Assembly (NCBI RefSeq): GCF_016888005.1
Contig: NZ_JAFDVE010000003.1
Span: forward strand, 169,842-233,841
Origin: Phycicoccus sp. CSK15P-2
GTDB lineage: Bacteria; Actinomycetota; Actinomycetes; Actinomycetales; Dermatophilaceae
Length of the DNA stretch: 64,000 nt
Direction: 5' to 3'
A program made the translations under genes and the position numbers. Each line of letters starts with the position of its first letter. Position 1 is the first letter of the stretch. The notes beneath the pieces are model-generated. The model made no database searches. It was not told where the DNA came from and worked only from the letters and a program-made list of their open reading frames with translations. This document shows positions 45,813 through 54,858 of the stretch, piece after piece.

Positions 45813-47219
45813 ATGACGGTGACGACCACCCACCAGCCGGCGACGGACCTGGGCTACCTGTTGCACAAGCACCCGGACCGGGTCCAGCAGTTCTCCCAGT
45901 CGTTCGGGACGGCGACCGTGCTCTACCCGGAAGCTACGCCCGAGCGATGCACGGCAGCGTTGCTGCTGGAGGTCGACCCGGTGCGGCTGGCCCGTTCGCG
46001 GGGCAGGAAAAGCCCGGACTTCAGCCTCGGGCAGTACGTGAACGACCGTTCGTACGCCGCGTCCTCACTGCTGGGTGTCGCCATGGCGGACGTGTTCAGC
46101 ACGGCCCGCGCAGGGCGGTGCGCCTCCCGGCAGGAGCTCGCGGACTCGGCGATACCGCTGGAGATCGCTCTGCCGGTGCTTCCGTGCCGCGGAGGCGAGG
46201 ACGTCGCCAGGAGGCTCTTCGAGCCGCTCGGGTGGTTGGTGGAGGTCGAGACGATCGCCCTGGACGACGGGTTCCCGGAGTGGGGTGACTCGCGTTACCT
46301 GCGGCTGCGGCTGTCAGGGTTGACCCGCCTCTCGGACGCACTGAGCCAGCTGCACGTGCTGCTGCCCGTGCTCGACGAGTCCAAGCACTACTGGCAGGGA
46401 CCGGACGAGGTCGACAAGCTGCTGCGCTCGGGCGAAGGGTGGCTGGCGACGCACCCGGAGGCGACCCTGATCACCCGGCGCTACCTCGGCCGAGGTGGGG
46501 GGCTGGCCAGGGCGGCCCTGGCTCGCCTGGCAGAGCTCGGCGACGACGTCGAGGAGGCCCTCGAACCCAAGGCTGAGGAGGAGGCGCTGCAGCCGGAGGA
46601 GAGGAGGGTTCCGCTGAACACCGCGCGGCACGACGCGGTCCTCGCGGCGCTGCTCGAGCTGGGAGCGGGCTCGGTCATCGACCTCGGGTGCGGCCCCGGC
46701 CAGTTCCTCGACCGGCTGGTCCGGACCCCGGCCTTCACCAGGGTCTCGGGGTGCGACGTGTCGACCCGGTCCCTGCAGCTGGCCGCCCGTCGCTTGCGGC
46801 TGGAGCGGATGAGCGAACGCCAGGCGGAGCGCGTCACTCTGTTCCAGGGCGCACTGACCTACGAAGACGCGCGGTTCGCCGGCTACGACGCGGCAGTGCT
46901 CATGGAGGTCGTCGAGCATGTCGACCCGCCCCGGCTGGCGGCGCTGGAGCGGGTCGTGTTCTCCGCTGCCCGTCCCGCGGCCGTCGTCGTGACCACCCCG
47001 AACGCCGAGTACAACGTCCGGTACGAGGGGCTGACGGGGATGCGGCATCCCGACCACCGCTTCGAGTGGACCCGCGCCGAGTTCGCCGGCTGGGCCGAGA
47101 CCGTCTGCGACGCGCACGGCTACACCGTCGTCCTGCGCGGGATCGGCGAGGACGACCCGGAGGTGGGCAGCCCGACCCAGATGGCGATCTTCACCCGAGG
47201 GGAGACGAGCGATGACTGA
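45813..47219 (+). CDS. hen1: 3'-terminal RNA ribose 2'-O-methyltransferase Hen1 (bacterial)
   Basis: A 468-residue partner of Pnkp. The N-terminal domain (1-~240) binds and activates Pnkp ligase. The methyltransferase has SAM motif VIDLGCGPGQFLDRL (D290) and metal ligands E365, E368, H369 in EVVEHVD plus H415 in HPDHRFEWTRAEF. It methylates the 2'-OH at a cleaved RNA 3' end before sealing, so the repaired RNA resists recutting. It overlaps pnkp by 8 bp. GTGs at 45801 and 45807 are alternative starts. Confidence 0.95.
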   Translation: MTVTTTHQPATDLGYLLHKHPDRVQQFSQSFGTATVLYPEATPERCTAALLLEVDPVRLARSRGRKSPDFSLGQYVNDRSYAASSLLGVAMADVFSTARAGRCASRQELADSAIPLEIALPVLPCRGGEDVARRLFEPLGWLVEVETIALDDGFPEWGDSRYLRLRLSGLTRLSDALSQLHVLLPVLDESKHYWQGPDEVDKLLRSGEGWLATHPEATLITRRYLGRGGGLARAALARLAELGDDVEEALEPKAEEEALQPEERRVPLNTARHDAVLAALLELGAGSVIDLGCGPGQFLDRLVRTPAFTRVSGCDVSTRSLQLAARRLRLERMSERQAERVTLFQGALTYEDARFAGYDAAVLMEVVEHVDPPRLAALERVVFSAARPAAVVVTTPNAEYNVRYEGLTGMRHPDHRFEWTRAEFAGWAETVCDAHGYTVVLRGIGEDDPEVGSPTQMAIFTRGETSDD

Positions 47220-49746
47220 GGCCGGTACCCGGCCGGGCCCGACGATCCAGGTCACGGTTCCTGCCCGGGGGCTCGTCGTGCTCGTCGGGGTGTCCGGGAG
47301 TGGAAAGTCCACGTTCGCCCGGACGCACTTCAAGCCCACTGAGGTGATCTCCAGCGACTTCTGTCGTGGGCTCGTCGCCGACGACGAGAACGACCAGTCC
47401 GCCACTCCTGACGCTTTCGACGTCCTCCACTACATCGTGGGCACCCGCCTGCGTCGCGGCCTGCTGACCGTCGTCGACGCGACGAACGTGCAACCGGCGG
47501 CGCGGGCCTCCCTCGTCAAGCTGGCGAAGAGCCACGATGTCCTCGTGGACGCCATCGTCATCGACGTGCCCGAGGCCGTTGCGGTGGACCGCAACCGGCA
47601 GCGGCCCGACCGGGACTTCGGCGACCACGTCATCACGCGCCAGCGCCGTGACCTGCGTCGTTCGCAGGGGCGGCTGGGTAAGGAGGGTTTCCGACGCGTC
47701 CACACTCTCCGCGGCACCGACCAGGTCGAGGCCGTCGAGATCGTCCGCGAGCGTCCGTGGAACGACCGCACCGACCTGCACGGCCCGTTCGACGTCATCG
47801 GCGACGTCCACGGCTGTGCGTCCGAGCTCCGTTCGCTGCTCGTCGACCTCGGATGGCAGCTCGACCTCGACGACGCCGGCCGCGCCGTCGGGGCCTCGCA
47901 TCCGCAGGGGCGGCAGGCTCTCTTCGTCGGTGACCTCGTCGACCGGGGCCCGGATACTCCCGGCGTCCTGCGACTGGTGATGGGCATGGTGGCCACGGGG
48001 TCCGCGCTGTGCGTCAGCGGCAACCACGAGGCGAAGCTCGTCCGCGCACTCAAGGGCGCCCGCGTCAAGGTGTCACACGGGCTGGCCGAGTCCCTGGCCC
48101 AGCTCGAGCCGGAGGCGGACGAGTTCCGGGCCGACGCGCTGGCGTTCATGGACGGACTCATCAGCCACTACGTCCTCGACGACGGCAAGCTCGTCATCGC
48201 CCACGCCGGGCTCAAGGAGGCCTACCACGGGCGCACCTCGGGGAGGGTCCGCTCCTTCGCCCTGTACGGCGACACCACCGGTGAGACCGACGAGTACGGG
48301 CTGCCGGTGCGCTACCCGTGGGCGCGGGAGTACCGGGGCCAGGCCGTGGTCGTCTACGGCCACACGCCCGTCCCGACCGCGGAATGGGTCAACAACACCA
48401 TCTGCCTGGACACCGGCGTGGTCTTCGGTGGCTCGCTCACGGCGCTGCGGTACCCCGAGCGCGAGCTCGTCTCGGTCCCGGCCCAGCAGCAGTGGTACGA
48501 GCCGGTGCGACCGCTCGCGCCGGCCACCCCCGAGCGCGATGCCGCCACGCTCGAGATCGGAGACGTCACCGGGACGCGATGGATGGAGACCAGACACGCC
48601 GGGAAGGTGAAGATCCCGGAGGAGAACGCCGCCGCGGCCCTGGAGGTGATGAGCCGTTTCGCCGTCGACCCGCGCTGGCTGATCTACCTCCCGCCGACCA
48701 TGTCGCCGGTCGCCACCTCCACGCGCGAGGGCTTCCTCGAGCACCCCGAGCAGGCATTCGAGGAGTACTCCCGCTGGGGTGTGACCCGAGTGGTGTGCGA
48801 GGAGAAGCACATGGGCTCGCGTGCCGTGGCGGTCATCGCCCGCGACGCCGAGGCCGCTGCGCGACGCTTCGGTGTCACCGACGGCTCATCCGGCGTGGTC
48901 TACACCCGCACCGGACGCTCCTTCTTCCCCGACACGGCCCCGCTCGTGGACGGGCTCCGCTCCGCGGCAGGGCCGCTGTTCGAGTCGCTCGACACCGACT
49001 GGCTGGCTCTGGACTGCGAGCTGCTCCCGTGGTCCGCCAAGGCACTCGCGCTCATCCGTTCGCAGTACGCCTCTGTCGGTGCCGCGGCACGCGCAGCCCT
49101 ACCGGAGGCGCTCACCGTGCTCGAGCAGGCTGCTGCGCGAGGGCTCGACGTCGCGGACTTCACCGACCGGACCCGACGGCGGCTCGACAACGCGCATGCG
49201 TTCCGTGACGCGTACGCCGCCTACGTCCGTCCGACCGACGGCTTCGAGGGAGTCACCCTCGCACCGTTCCAGGTCCTCGCCGCCGAGGGGCGCGCGCTCG
49301 CCGTCACCGAGTCCCACGAGTGGCACCTGAGCACGCTGGCCCGCCTCGAGGGCGATCTCATCACGGCAACACGGCACCGCTACGTCGACCTCGCCTCCCC
49401 GGCGGACCGTGACGCCGCGACCCGGTGGTGGCTCGACCTCACTGCGGCCGGCGGTGAAGGCATGGTGGTCAAGCCGGCCCACCTCGTCGACGGCAGGGTC
49501 CAGCCGGGAGCGAAGGTCCGAGGACCGGAGTACCTGCGCATCATCTACGGACCCGACTACACGGACTCCCTCGACGTGCTGCGAGGCCGCCACCTCGGCA
49601 AGAAGCGACAGCTGGCCTTGCGCGAACACGGGCTCGGGCTCGACGCCCTGTCGGCCTTCGTCCAGAACGAGCCCCTGTGGAAGGTCCATCAAGCCGTGTT
49701 CGCCGTCCTGGCGTTGGAGTCCGAGCCCGTCGACCCCCGGCTGTGA
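47212..49746 (+). CDS. pnkp: Polynucleotide kinase-phosphatase-ligase (bacterial Pnkp)
   Basis: An 844-residue three-domain RNA end-healing and sealing enzyme. The kinase has P-loop GVSGSGKST (26-34). The calcineurin-like 2',3'-phosphatase has DVIGDVHGC (D198, H200), GDLVDRGPDTP and GNHE (N271, H272). The adenylyltransferase has nucleophile K532 in EEKHMGSR. Full length and all catalytic blocks are present, so the system looks functional. It forms an operon with hen1 and mends tRNAs cut by anticodon nucleases in studied relatives. Confidence 0.96.
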   Translation: MTEAGTRPGPTIQVTVPARGLVVLVGVSGSGKSTFARTHFKPTEVISSDFCRGLVADDENDQSATPDAFDVLHYIVGTRLRRGLLTVVDATNVQPAARASLVKLAKSHDVLVDAIVIDVPEAVAVDRNRQRPDRDFGDHVITRQRRDLRRSQGRLGKEGFRRVHTLRGTDQVEAVEIVRERPWNDRTDLHGPFDVIGDVHGCASELRSLLVDLGWQLDLDDAGRAVGASHPQGRQALFVGDLVDRGPDTPGVLRLVMGMVATGSALCVSGNHEAKLVRALKGARVKVSHGLAESLAQLEPEADEFRADALAFMDGLISHYVLDDGKLVIAHAGLKEAYHGRTSGRVRSFALYGDTTGETDEYGLPVRYPWAREYRGQAVVVYGHTPVPTAEWVNNTICLDTGVVFGGSLTALRYPERELVSVPAQQQWYEPVRPLAPATPERDAATLEIGDVTGTRWMETRHAGKVKIPEENAAAALEVMSRFAVDPRWLIYLPPTMSPVATSTREGFLEHPEQAFEEYSRWGVTRVVCEEKHMGSRAVAVIARDAEAAARRFGVTDGSSGVVYTRTGRSFFPDTAPLVDGLRSAAGPLFESLDTDWLALDCELLPWSAKALALIRSQYASVGAAARAALPEALTVLEQAAARGLDVADFTDRTRRRLDNAHAFRDAYAAYVRPTDGFEGVTLAPFQVLAAEGRALAVTESHEWHLSTLARLEGDLITATRHRYVDLASPADRDAATRWWLDLTAAGGEGMVVKPAHLVDGRVQPGAKVRGPEYLRIIYGPDYTDSLDVLRGRHLGKKRQLALREHGLGLDALSAFVQNEPLWKVHQAVFAVLALESEPVDPRL

Positions 49747-49821
49747 GGCCGGGCCTGACGAGGGTCTCGATCCCGGTGGGTGTGGGCGAGGTCGGCGAAT
49801 CTACGGTCCAGGGGTCGCGCG

Positions 49822-51081
49822 TCACAGCCGGGCGATGATCCGATCGCAATGGGCGGACACCTCGCCGACGGAGCGGTCACGCACCTCGTCCACACCAGGT
49901 GCGTCGCCGAGGTCATGCAGGGCGCGGTCGTAGGCCGCGGGGAAGCCGCTGGCGAGCTGGTGCACACGTGCGCGCAGTAGGTCGGCTGGAAGAGCGAGGA
50001 TGCGTGCGGCCCGGCCCCATTGCTTGGCGTAGATCCGAGTGAACAACCGTTGTCCACCCACCGACAGCGCCACCTTGCGCTCCACGCGGCCGGTGTCATA
50101 GACGAGCGCAGTCGCCAGGTCGTACAGGGGCGCGATGAGGTTGCCGTGCGGGCCGCGAAGGATCGACAGGTTCTTCGAGTGCCCGTCAGGGGCGCCGGAC
50201 ACCACGTTGATGACGAGGAAGTCCGCCAGTGCCAGCAGGTCGTCCCCGACCTGGGAAGACTGCTGTCGGACGGTGCGCACCATGTCCTCGAGGGTAGGCC
50301 CGCCTTTGTCCTCGTACTTTCGCTCAGGCATGCGGCCCAGCGCTTGGCAGAAGTCCTCCTGGTGGATTCGGACGATCGACCCGTCGGCCGCAACGGCGCG
50401 ATCGAACCGTTCGATGACGATGGCCCATCGGTCTCCGAAGCGCTGGTAGTGCGTGGGGGCGACGTCGACGCCGAGCATGCGGGCTGCGGCCATGGTGGCG
50501 TGCTCGACGAGGGCCTGCTGGTGCAGGTCGCGGATGCCCGGTTTGACGATGTGCGTGGTGGCGCCAGCACCGTGCGCGCTGTGCCACGCATCATCGATGC
50601 GGGCGAGGGCGAACTTCTCCTGCTGGCCGCCCAAGGACCAATGCTCGTCGGGCATCGTCCACGACACCGGGTCCTCGGCCAGGTGAGTCAAGCGCTCTTC
50701 GATGTCGGCGTCGGTGAGTCGCTCGTAGCGCGTGTCTCGTCCGGTGAGCAGGTCGAGCTGGTCCGGGCGGCAGAACTGGACTGCGCCGGGGCAGTCCCAG
50801 CCCATCTCCGCGAGGACTGCAAAGATGTCGTCCTCGTCTGTACCCAGCTGACGCGCCCAGCGCTCGCGGGCACCCCGACTCTCCGGGAGCAGCCCGGCAA
50901 GGAACGGCAGGGCGCGTTCAGGGGCGTACGCCTCGCCTTGAAGCGGCAACCGGGCAGAGAGCGCGACCGAGCCTTGACGAACGTAGTCGGGCAGATACTG
51001 CAGTGTGGGGGATTGATGCGGTTGTTGCTGCAGGCGGGCGACGACCTGCCCGTACAGCAACACGAGCAGGTCGTCAGCCAT
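49822..51081 (-). CDS. hipA: HipA-type serine/threonine kinase toxin
   Basis: A 419-residue HipA kinase, expected to phosphorylate and inhibit a translation target such as GltX. The N-terminal HipA_N region precedes the core with SLGGQQEKFALAR (S149 aligns with the autophosphorylated serine, K156 nearby), HIVKP, catalytic DGHSKN (D299) and metal-binding YDLAT (D321). All key residues are intact. The start overlaps hipB by 8 bp. Confidence 0.92.
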   Translation of the reverse strand: MADDLLVLLYGQVVARLQQQPHQSPTLQYLPDYVRQGSVALSARLPLQGEAYAPERALPFLAGLLPESRGARERWARQLGTDEDDIFAVLAEMGWDCPGAVQFCRPDQLDLLTGRDTRYERLTDADIEERLTHLAEDPVSWTMPDEHWSLGGQQEKFALARIDDAWHSAHGAGATTHIVKPGIRDLHQQALVEHATMAAARMLGVDVAPTHYQRFGDRWAIVIERFDRAVAADGSIVRIHQEDFCQALGRMPERKYEDKGGPTLEDMVRTVRQQSSQVGDDLLALADFLVINVVSGAPDGHSKNLSILRGPHGNLIAPLYDLATALVYDTGRVERKVALSVGGQRLFTRIYAKQWGRAARILALPADLLRARVHQLASGFPAAYDRALHDLGDAPGVDEVRDRSVGEVSAHCDRIIARL

Positions 51082-51589
51082 CGCCGCCTTCAGGGGAGCC
51101 GTGGTCGAGAGGATGGCCTTCAGTGGTGGGATTCTCGGCCGCCAGGAGCCAGCCCTTTCGGCGCACCAAGGCAGCGTCGATCTGCCGCTCCAGTGCGAGC
51201 TCGACGGGGGTGGCGTCGTGACGGGGGCGGGGGAGGCGCTTGAGCGGGATCGTCTTCGGGGTGGTTGTGGCCTGCCGTTTCGCCCGCTTGGGTGTGTGCT
51301 TCGTGGCCGGCTCACCTGCGTCGGACCCCGACGGTCGCGATGACTCACCGCCGTCCTGTGCCGGTGATGGCTCGTCGAGGAGAAGGGTCATGCCCAAGGC
51401 GCTGAGCAGCCGGAACAATGGTTCGAGCTCGGCACCGCGGTGACCACCTTCGAGGCGGGTCAGCCACGATCGAGAGACGCCCGCGCGCTCAGCGAGATCG
51501 GCCTGGCTCAGTCCTTGTCGGCGGCGGGAACTGCGCACGATGGCGCCGAGCTTGGTCCAGTCGTTGATCAGTGTTGCCACGGTCACCAC
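51074..51589 (-). CDS. hipB: HipB-type antitoxin with a long basic C-terminal extension
   Basis: A 171-residue protein. The Cro/CI helix-turn-helix spans residues ~14-70 (LSQADLAERAGVSRSWLTRL). A ~100-residue Lys/Arg/Pro/Thr-rich tail follows, ending in a segment VELALERQIDAALVRRKGW. Typical HipB is about 90 residues, so the tail is unusual. TATACT (51600-51595) lies 5-8 nt before adjacent GTG codons 51589 and 51586. Translationally coupled to hipA. Confidence 0.85.
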   Translation of the reverse strand: MVTVATLINDWTKLGAIVRSSRRRQGLSQADLAERAGVSRSWLTRLEGGHRGAELEPLFRLLSALGMTLLLDEPSPAQDGGESSRPSGSDAGEPATKHTPKRAKRQATTTPKTIPLKRLPRPRHDATPVELALERQIDAALVRRKGWLLAAENPTTEGHPLDHGSPEGGDG

Positions 51590-51601
51590 CTTGCAGTATA
51601 T

Positions 51602-51640
51602 CTTCGTTCGAAGTCATATTTCCACGGACCTCGAACGAAG
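51602..51640. promoter_or_regulatory. hipBA operator
   Basis: Perfect 10-bp inverted repeat CTTCGTTCGA (51602-51611) / TCGAACGAAG (51631-51640) directly upstream of the hipB -10 box. A further related half-site GAACGAGG occurs near 51660. HipB-type repressors bind several such sites cooperatively. Confidence 0.6.
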
Positions 51641-51807
51641 GCAAGGATGCTATGTCTGCGAACGAGGTCGCTTGGTGAATGCTCGATCGAAGACGGTCCG
51701 GCCCCGGCATCCAACGCGAAGTGAAGCCTCGCCCGGAGGCTGGACGCGGTGCTGCGCGTGCTCTACGTCTTCGTCGGGCTCGCCCTGCGCGCCGAGGGTG
51801 ACCGGGA

Positions 51808-51827
51808 CGGCTCGTCGGGACGAGCCG
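51808..51827. terminator. Hairpin at the island's right edge
   Basis: CGGCTCGTC-GG-GACGAGCCG, a 9-bp perfect stem just past the stop of the minus-strand gene ending at 51831. A smaller stem AGCCTC/GAGGCT is at 51725-51741. The gap 51641-51830 has no gene. Confidence 0.6.
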
Positions 51828-51830
51828 ACG

Positions 51831-52421
51831 TCACCGGCGCCAGGGCGGGGGCTCGCCCTGAAGGAACCAGGACATCCGGCGGGTGACCCACGGCAGGGCG
51901 AGGTAGGTCATCGTCGGCGTCATGACGAGGATCGTCACGAGGACCCGGGGCACGAGCGGCAGCGTGTCCAGGCCCACGTGCGGGACGAGCCAGTTGACGA
52001 GCAGGCTGAGCGGGAAGAACACGAGGAAGATGGTCACCGCCTGCTTCCAGCGAGGGGGCGCCACCGGCTGGGGACGAAGGTCGTCGACGTCGCGCAGCGC
52101 GGGCTCGTCGAACCAGCCCTCGATGCCGGTGCGCCGTTCGACGCGAGACTCGACCACCCCGAGCCCTGCGGCCGAGTCGCGCCACCAAGCCCGCTGCTGC
52201 GAGGCCTCCCACCGGGCGAGCGAGTCCGCGTCGGCGAAACGGTAGAGCATGTGCCATGTCCCGGAGTCCGGGCCGGGACGCACCCATCCGGCGCCGAGGA
52301 AGCCTGGGAAGCGCTGCGCGAGGGCCGTTCCGGCCTGCACCCAGCTGGTCATCTCGGGCTCGTGGCCAGGGTCGAGGTGGCGGGTCACGGAGACGGTGAC
52401 GGGTCCGGTCATGGCCTCCAT
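51831..52421 (-). CDS. Antibiotic-biosynthesis-monooxygenase-fold protein with C-terminal membrane helices
   Basis: 196 residues. An ABM/dimeric alpha-beta-barrel domain (about 8-105, VSVTRHLDPGHEPEMTSW and the WHMLYRFAD strand) is followed by two transmembrane helices (about 128-150 and 157-180). ABM domains can be cofactor-free oxygenases or stress sensors. This two-helix architecture is common in actinobacteria and uncharacterised. First core gene after the island. Confidence 0.82.
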   Translation of the reverse strand: MEAMTGPVTVSVTRHLDPGHEPEMTSWVQAGTALAQRFPGFLGAGWVRPGPDSGTWHMLYRFADADSLARWEASQQRAWWRDSAAGLGVVESRVERRTGIEGWFDEPALRDVDDLRPQPVAPPRWKQAVTIFLVFFPLSLLVNWLVPHVGLDTLPLVPRVLVTILVMTPTMTYLALPWVTRRMSWFLQGEPPPWRR

Positions 52422-52500
52422 GATCCCGCAGGCCGCGGGACGCCCGGCACCGGCTCACCTCGCGGGTACGCTGCGTCCCCCGCGAGGGGCGTCGCCGACG

Positions 52501-53220
52501 TCACACGGGTGCCGACTCCGGCCCGGGCAGCGAGAGTGCGATGCACACGATCTCCCGGTCGCCCTCCCGCCAGTTCTGCCGCAGTGGGTACAGGTAGTAG
52601 AGGTCGAACTCGTCGCTCGTGGTCGACCCGAGCGCGCTCGTCTCGAAGCGCTCCGTGCAGCCGCGCGTCGCCAGGGTGTCGAGGCGGTCGTCGCCGGGGA
52701 AGGGGCCGGGCTCGAGGTCGAACGTGGCGAAGACCTCGGCCTGGTGCGGCTCGCTGCACGGCACGGCGGGCAGCGAGTAGATCGTGCTCCGTTCCGTGAT
52801 CTCCTCGAAGCAGTCCCCCACGTGCAGGTCCCTCGCCGACACCTGCCCGGACGACACGACCGCGCCGTCGTCACCCCGGGTGGCCGAGGACAGCACGGCG
52901 AACGCGACCGCCCCGACCAAGGCCAGGACCCACGCCCCGGACAGGCACAGACCGGCGACGGCCATCCCCCGCCCCGCCTGGCCGGTGCGCCTGACCTGCG
53001 AGAGGGCCGCGATCCCGAAGCCGACGGAGAACAGCACGGCCCCGAGGAGACCCAGGACGAGGGAGGTGATCGCGAAGCCGTTGGTGCCGGGTGGACGGAC
53101 GACCATCGGCTGCCCGGGCGGTGCGGGCCAGGCCGGGTGCGGCGGGTACCCGGGGGGTGGCGTCGGCAGGCCGGGCGCGGGCGGGTACGACGACGGCTCT
53201 CGGCCCCCCGGATGGTCCAT
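52501..53220 (-). CDS. DUF4190 plus septum-formation-domain membrane protein
   Basis: 239 residues. Pro-rich cytosolic head (1-~45), DUF4190 two-helix unit (about 48-112) and an extracytoplasmic 'septum formation' type domain with HVGDCFEEI, LPAVPCSEPHQAEVFATFDL and a pair of disulfide-type cysteines. The family is common in actinobacterial envelopes; the septum link is by domain name only. Confidence 0.82.
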   Translation of the reverse strand: MDHPGGREPSSYPPAPGLPTPPPGYPPHPAWPAPPGQPMVVRPPGTNGFAITSLVLGLLGAVLFSVGFGIAALSQVRRTGQAGRGMAVAGLCLSGAWVLALVGAVAFAVLSSATRGDDGAVVSSGQVSARDLHVGDCFEEITERSTIYSLPAVPCSEPHQAEVFATFDLEPGPFPGDDRLDTLATRGCTERFETSALGSTTSDEFDLYYLYPLRQNWREGDREIVCIALSLPGPESAPV

Positions 53221-53288
53221 GCGGTCAAGCGTACGGGGCGTCGTGCGGACGCCGCGGGCGATCGGGCATCCCGGTGCGCGGCCGCCCG

Positions 53289-54077
53289 CTACGGCAGCTC
53301 GACGTAGACCAGGGCGTCCTCCCCGCCGCGGCACTCGACCGGCCGGGTGTTCTCGCACTGCATCTCGTAGTCCTGGTCGGTCACCGACGAGTACGCGGTG
53401 ATGCCGGCGGGTAGCTCGGGGGCGGCATCGCGCAGGGCTTCGGCGGTGGAGACCGCGAAGGGGCAGGAGGTGACGTCGTTGCCGCTCCACGCCACGGCCC
53501 CGCCCTCGACCTCCTCGCAGCGGGTCGCGCCCTCGGCCTTGACGACCTCCCGGGGCTCCCCGGACTCCGACGGCGACTCCTCCGGCGACGAGGACGGTGA
53601 CTCCGGCGTGGACTCGTCGGGGGATGCGGTGGTCCCGGACGACGGCGCCGGGGTCCCGGTGGCGGCGACCTCCGGCTCGTCACCGCCGCCCGTGCCGAGG
53701 AACCAGACCACGCCGGCCAGCACGAGCGCGACGACGAGGATGACCACGAGGGCGCCCCAGAGCCCGCCGTCGCGGCGCCGGCGCGAGGGGGGAGCGTCCC
53801 TGGGAGGAGCCGCCGCTGCTGGTCCGGCATCGACCCACCCGCCGCGGGGGTCGGCCTCCCGGGGGTCGGACTCGAGGGGGAGGAACTCGTCGAGCATCAT
53901 CGTCGGCTCGTGGTCCGCGGCGGAGGACCGCCAGGCGTCGTCCTCGGCCCGGGCGGCCCCGGGGGCGTACGCGGCGGTCGGCGCGAGGTCGGCGCCGCAC
54001 GCGGGGCACGCAGGGTCGGACGGATGGACCGCAGCACCGCACACGGAGCACGTGACGGAGGTCGATCGGGCGCTCAT
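53289..54077 (-). CDS. Zinc-ribbon single-pass membrane protein of unknown function
   Basis: 262 residues. An N-terminal zinc ribbon with C10, C13, C24, C27, a disordered Ala/Asp/Pro linker, one transmembrane helix (about 106-128), a Ser/Pro/Glu-rich stalk and a C-terminal extracytoplasmic domain with four cysteines. Not recognised beyond the ribbon. It shares the pattern of a cytosolic sensor-like head and external domain with its upstream neighbours. Confidence 0.7.
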   Translation of the reverse strand: MSARSTSVTCSVCGAAVHPSDPACPACGADLAPTAAYAPGAARAEDDAWRSSAADHEPTMMLDEFLPLESDPREADPRGGWVDAGPAAAAPPRDAPPSRRRRDGGLWGALVVILVVALVLAGVVWFLGTGGGDEPEVAATGTPAPSSGTTASPDESTPESPSSSPEESPSESGEPREVVKAEGATRCEEVEGGAVAWSGNDVTSCPFAVSTAEALRDAAPELPAGITAYSSVTDQDYEMQCENTRPVECRGGEDALVYVELP

Positions 54078-54159
54078 CGACCCGACAGTAGCCAGCCGGA
54101 GGCCAACGAGGCGAGTTCGCGTCGGACGACCGGCCCTCGAAGGTGGTCGTCGAGGTCGT

Positions 54160-54858
54160 CTACCAGGCGGAGGCCTGGTGCATGCCGTGCTGTTCGATGT
54201 AGTCGGCGACCGCGGGCAGGGCGAGGAAGGTCAGCGCGTTCATCGCCGCGAACGGGTCGGGGGAGGTGCGCAGGGCGGCCCCGCTGAAGGTCGTCGTCAC
54301 CGCCGCGTTGCCCGGGAGAGGTCCGACGACGCTCACCCCGGGCACGCCCGCGAGCTCGCTGCGCTGCTGGATGCCGACGTCCGCCTGGCCGGAGGCGACC
54401 AGACCGGCCACGGGGGAGCCGGTGGAGGTCTGGATGATGCGCTGGTTGAGCTCGGGGCCCAGGCCCCACATCTCGATGAGGGCCATCAGCGCCGCACCGC
54501 TCGGGCCCGTGGAGATGGCGATGGCGCGCGCCGCCAGGAGCAGCCGGATGAGGTCCTCCTCCGAGGCCAGCGGCGGCTTCGGGATGGACGCCGAGACGCC
54601 GACCACCACCGGTGACTCGAAGAGCGGACGGATCGACCCGGGGACGAGGAAGCCCTCCGCATCGAGCGCCGCGACGGTGTCCGCGGAGAGGACCACCAGG
54701 TCCGCCACCTCGGCGGCGCGGACCCGCCGGGCGATCTCGACATGGGCGTCCGACACCACCTCCAGCGCTGTGCCGACACGGCGCTCGAGCTCGAAGGACA
54801 GGTCCGCCAGTAGGCGCTCCGTCGCACGCGTGGTCATCCCGCGCAGTCCGGTGCTCAT
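54160..54858 (-). CDS. ModA-like binding-protein-fold protein without signal peptide (paralogue 1)
   Basis: A 232-residue protein of the molybdate-binding type (PF13531-like) that starts directly with the fold and has no signal peptide or lipobox, so it should be cytosolic. It shares many blocks with the protein at 59964-59272: STGPSG, SPVAGLVASGQADVGIQQ, SELAG, VVGPLPG, TTTFSGA, EQHGM. Strong ribosome site AGGAGAAAG ahead of ATG 54858. Possible enzyme or intracellular aromatic-ligand binder; function not known. Confidence 0.75.
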   Translation of the reverse strand: MSTGLRGMTTRATERLLADLSFELERRVGTALEVVSDAHVEIARRVRAAEVADLVVLSADTVAALDAEGFLVPGSIRPLFESPVVVGVSASIPKPPLASEEDLIRLLLAARAIAISTGPSGAALMALIEMWGLGPELNQRIIQTSTGSPVAGLVASGQADVGIQQRSELAGVPGVSVVGPLPGNAAVTTTFSGAALRTSPDPFAAMNALTFLALPAVADYIEQHGMHQASAW

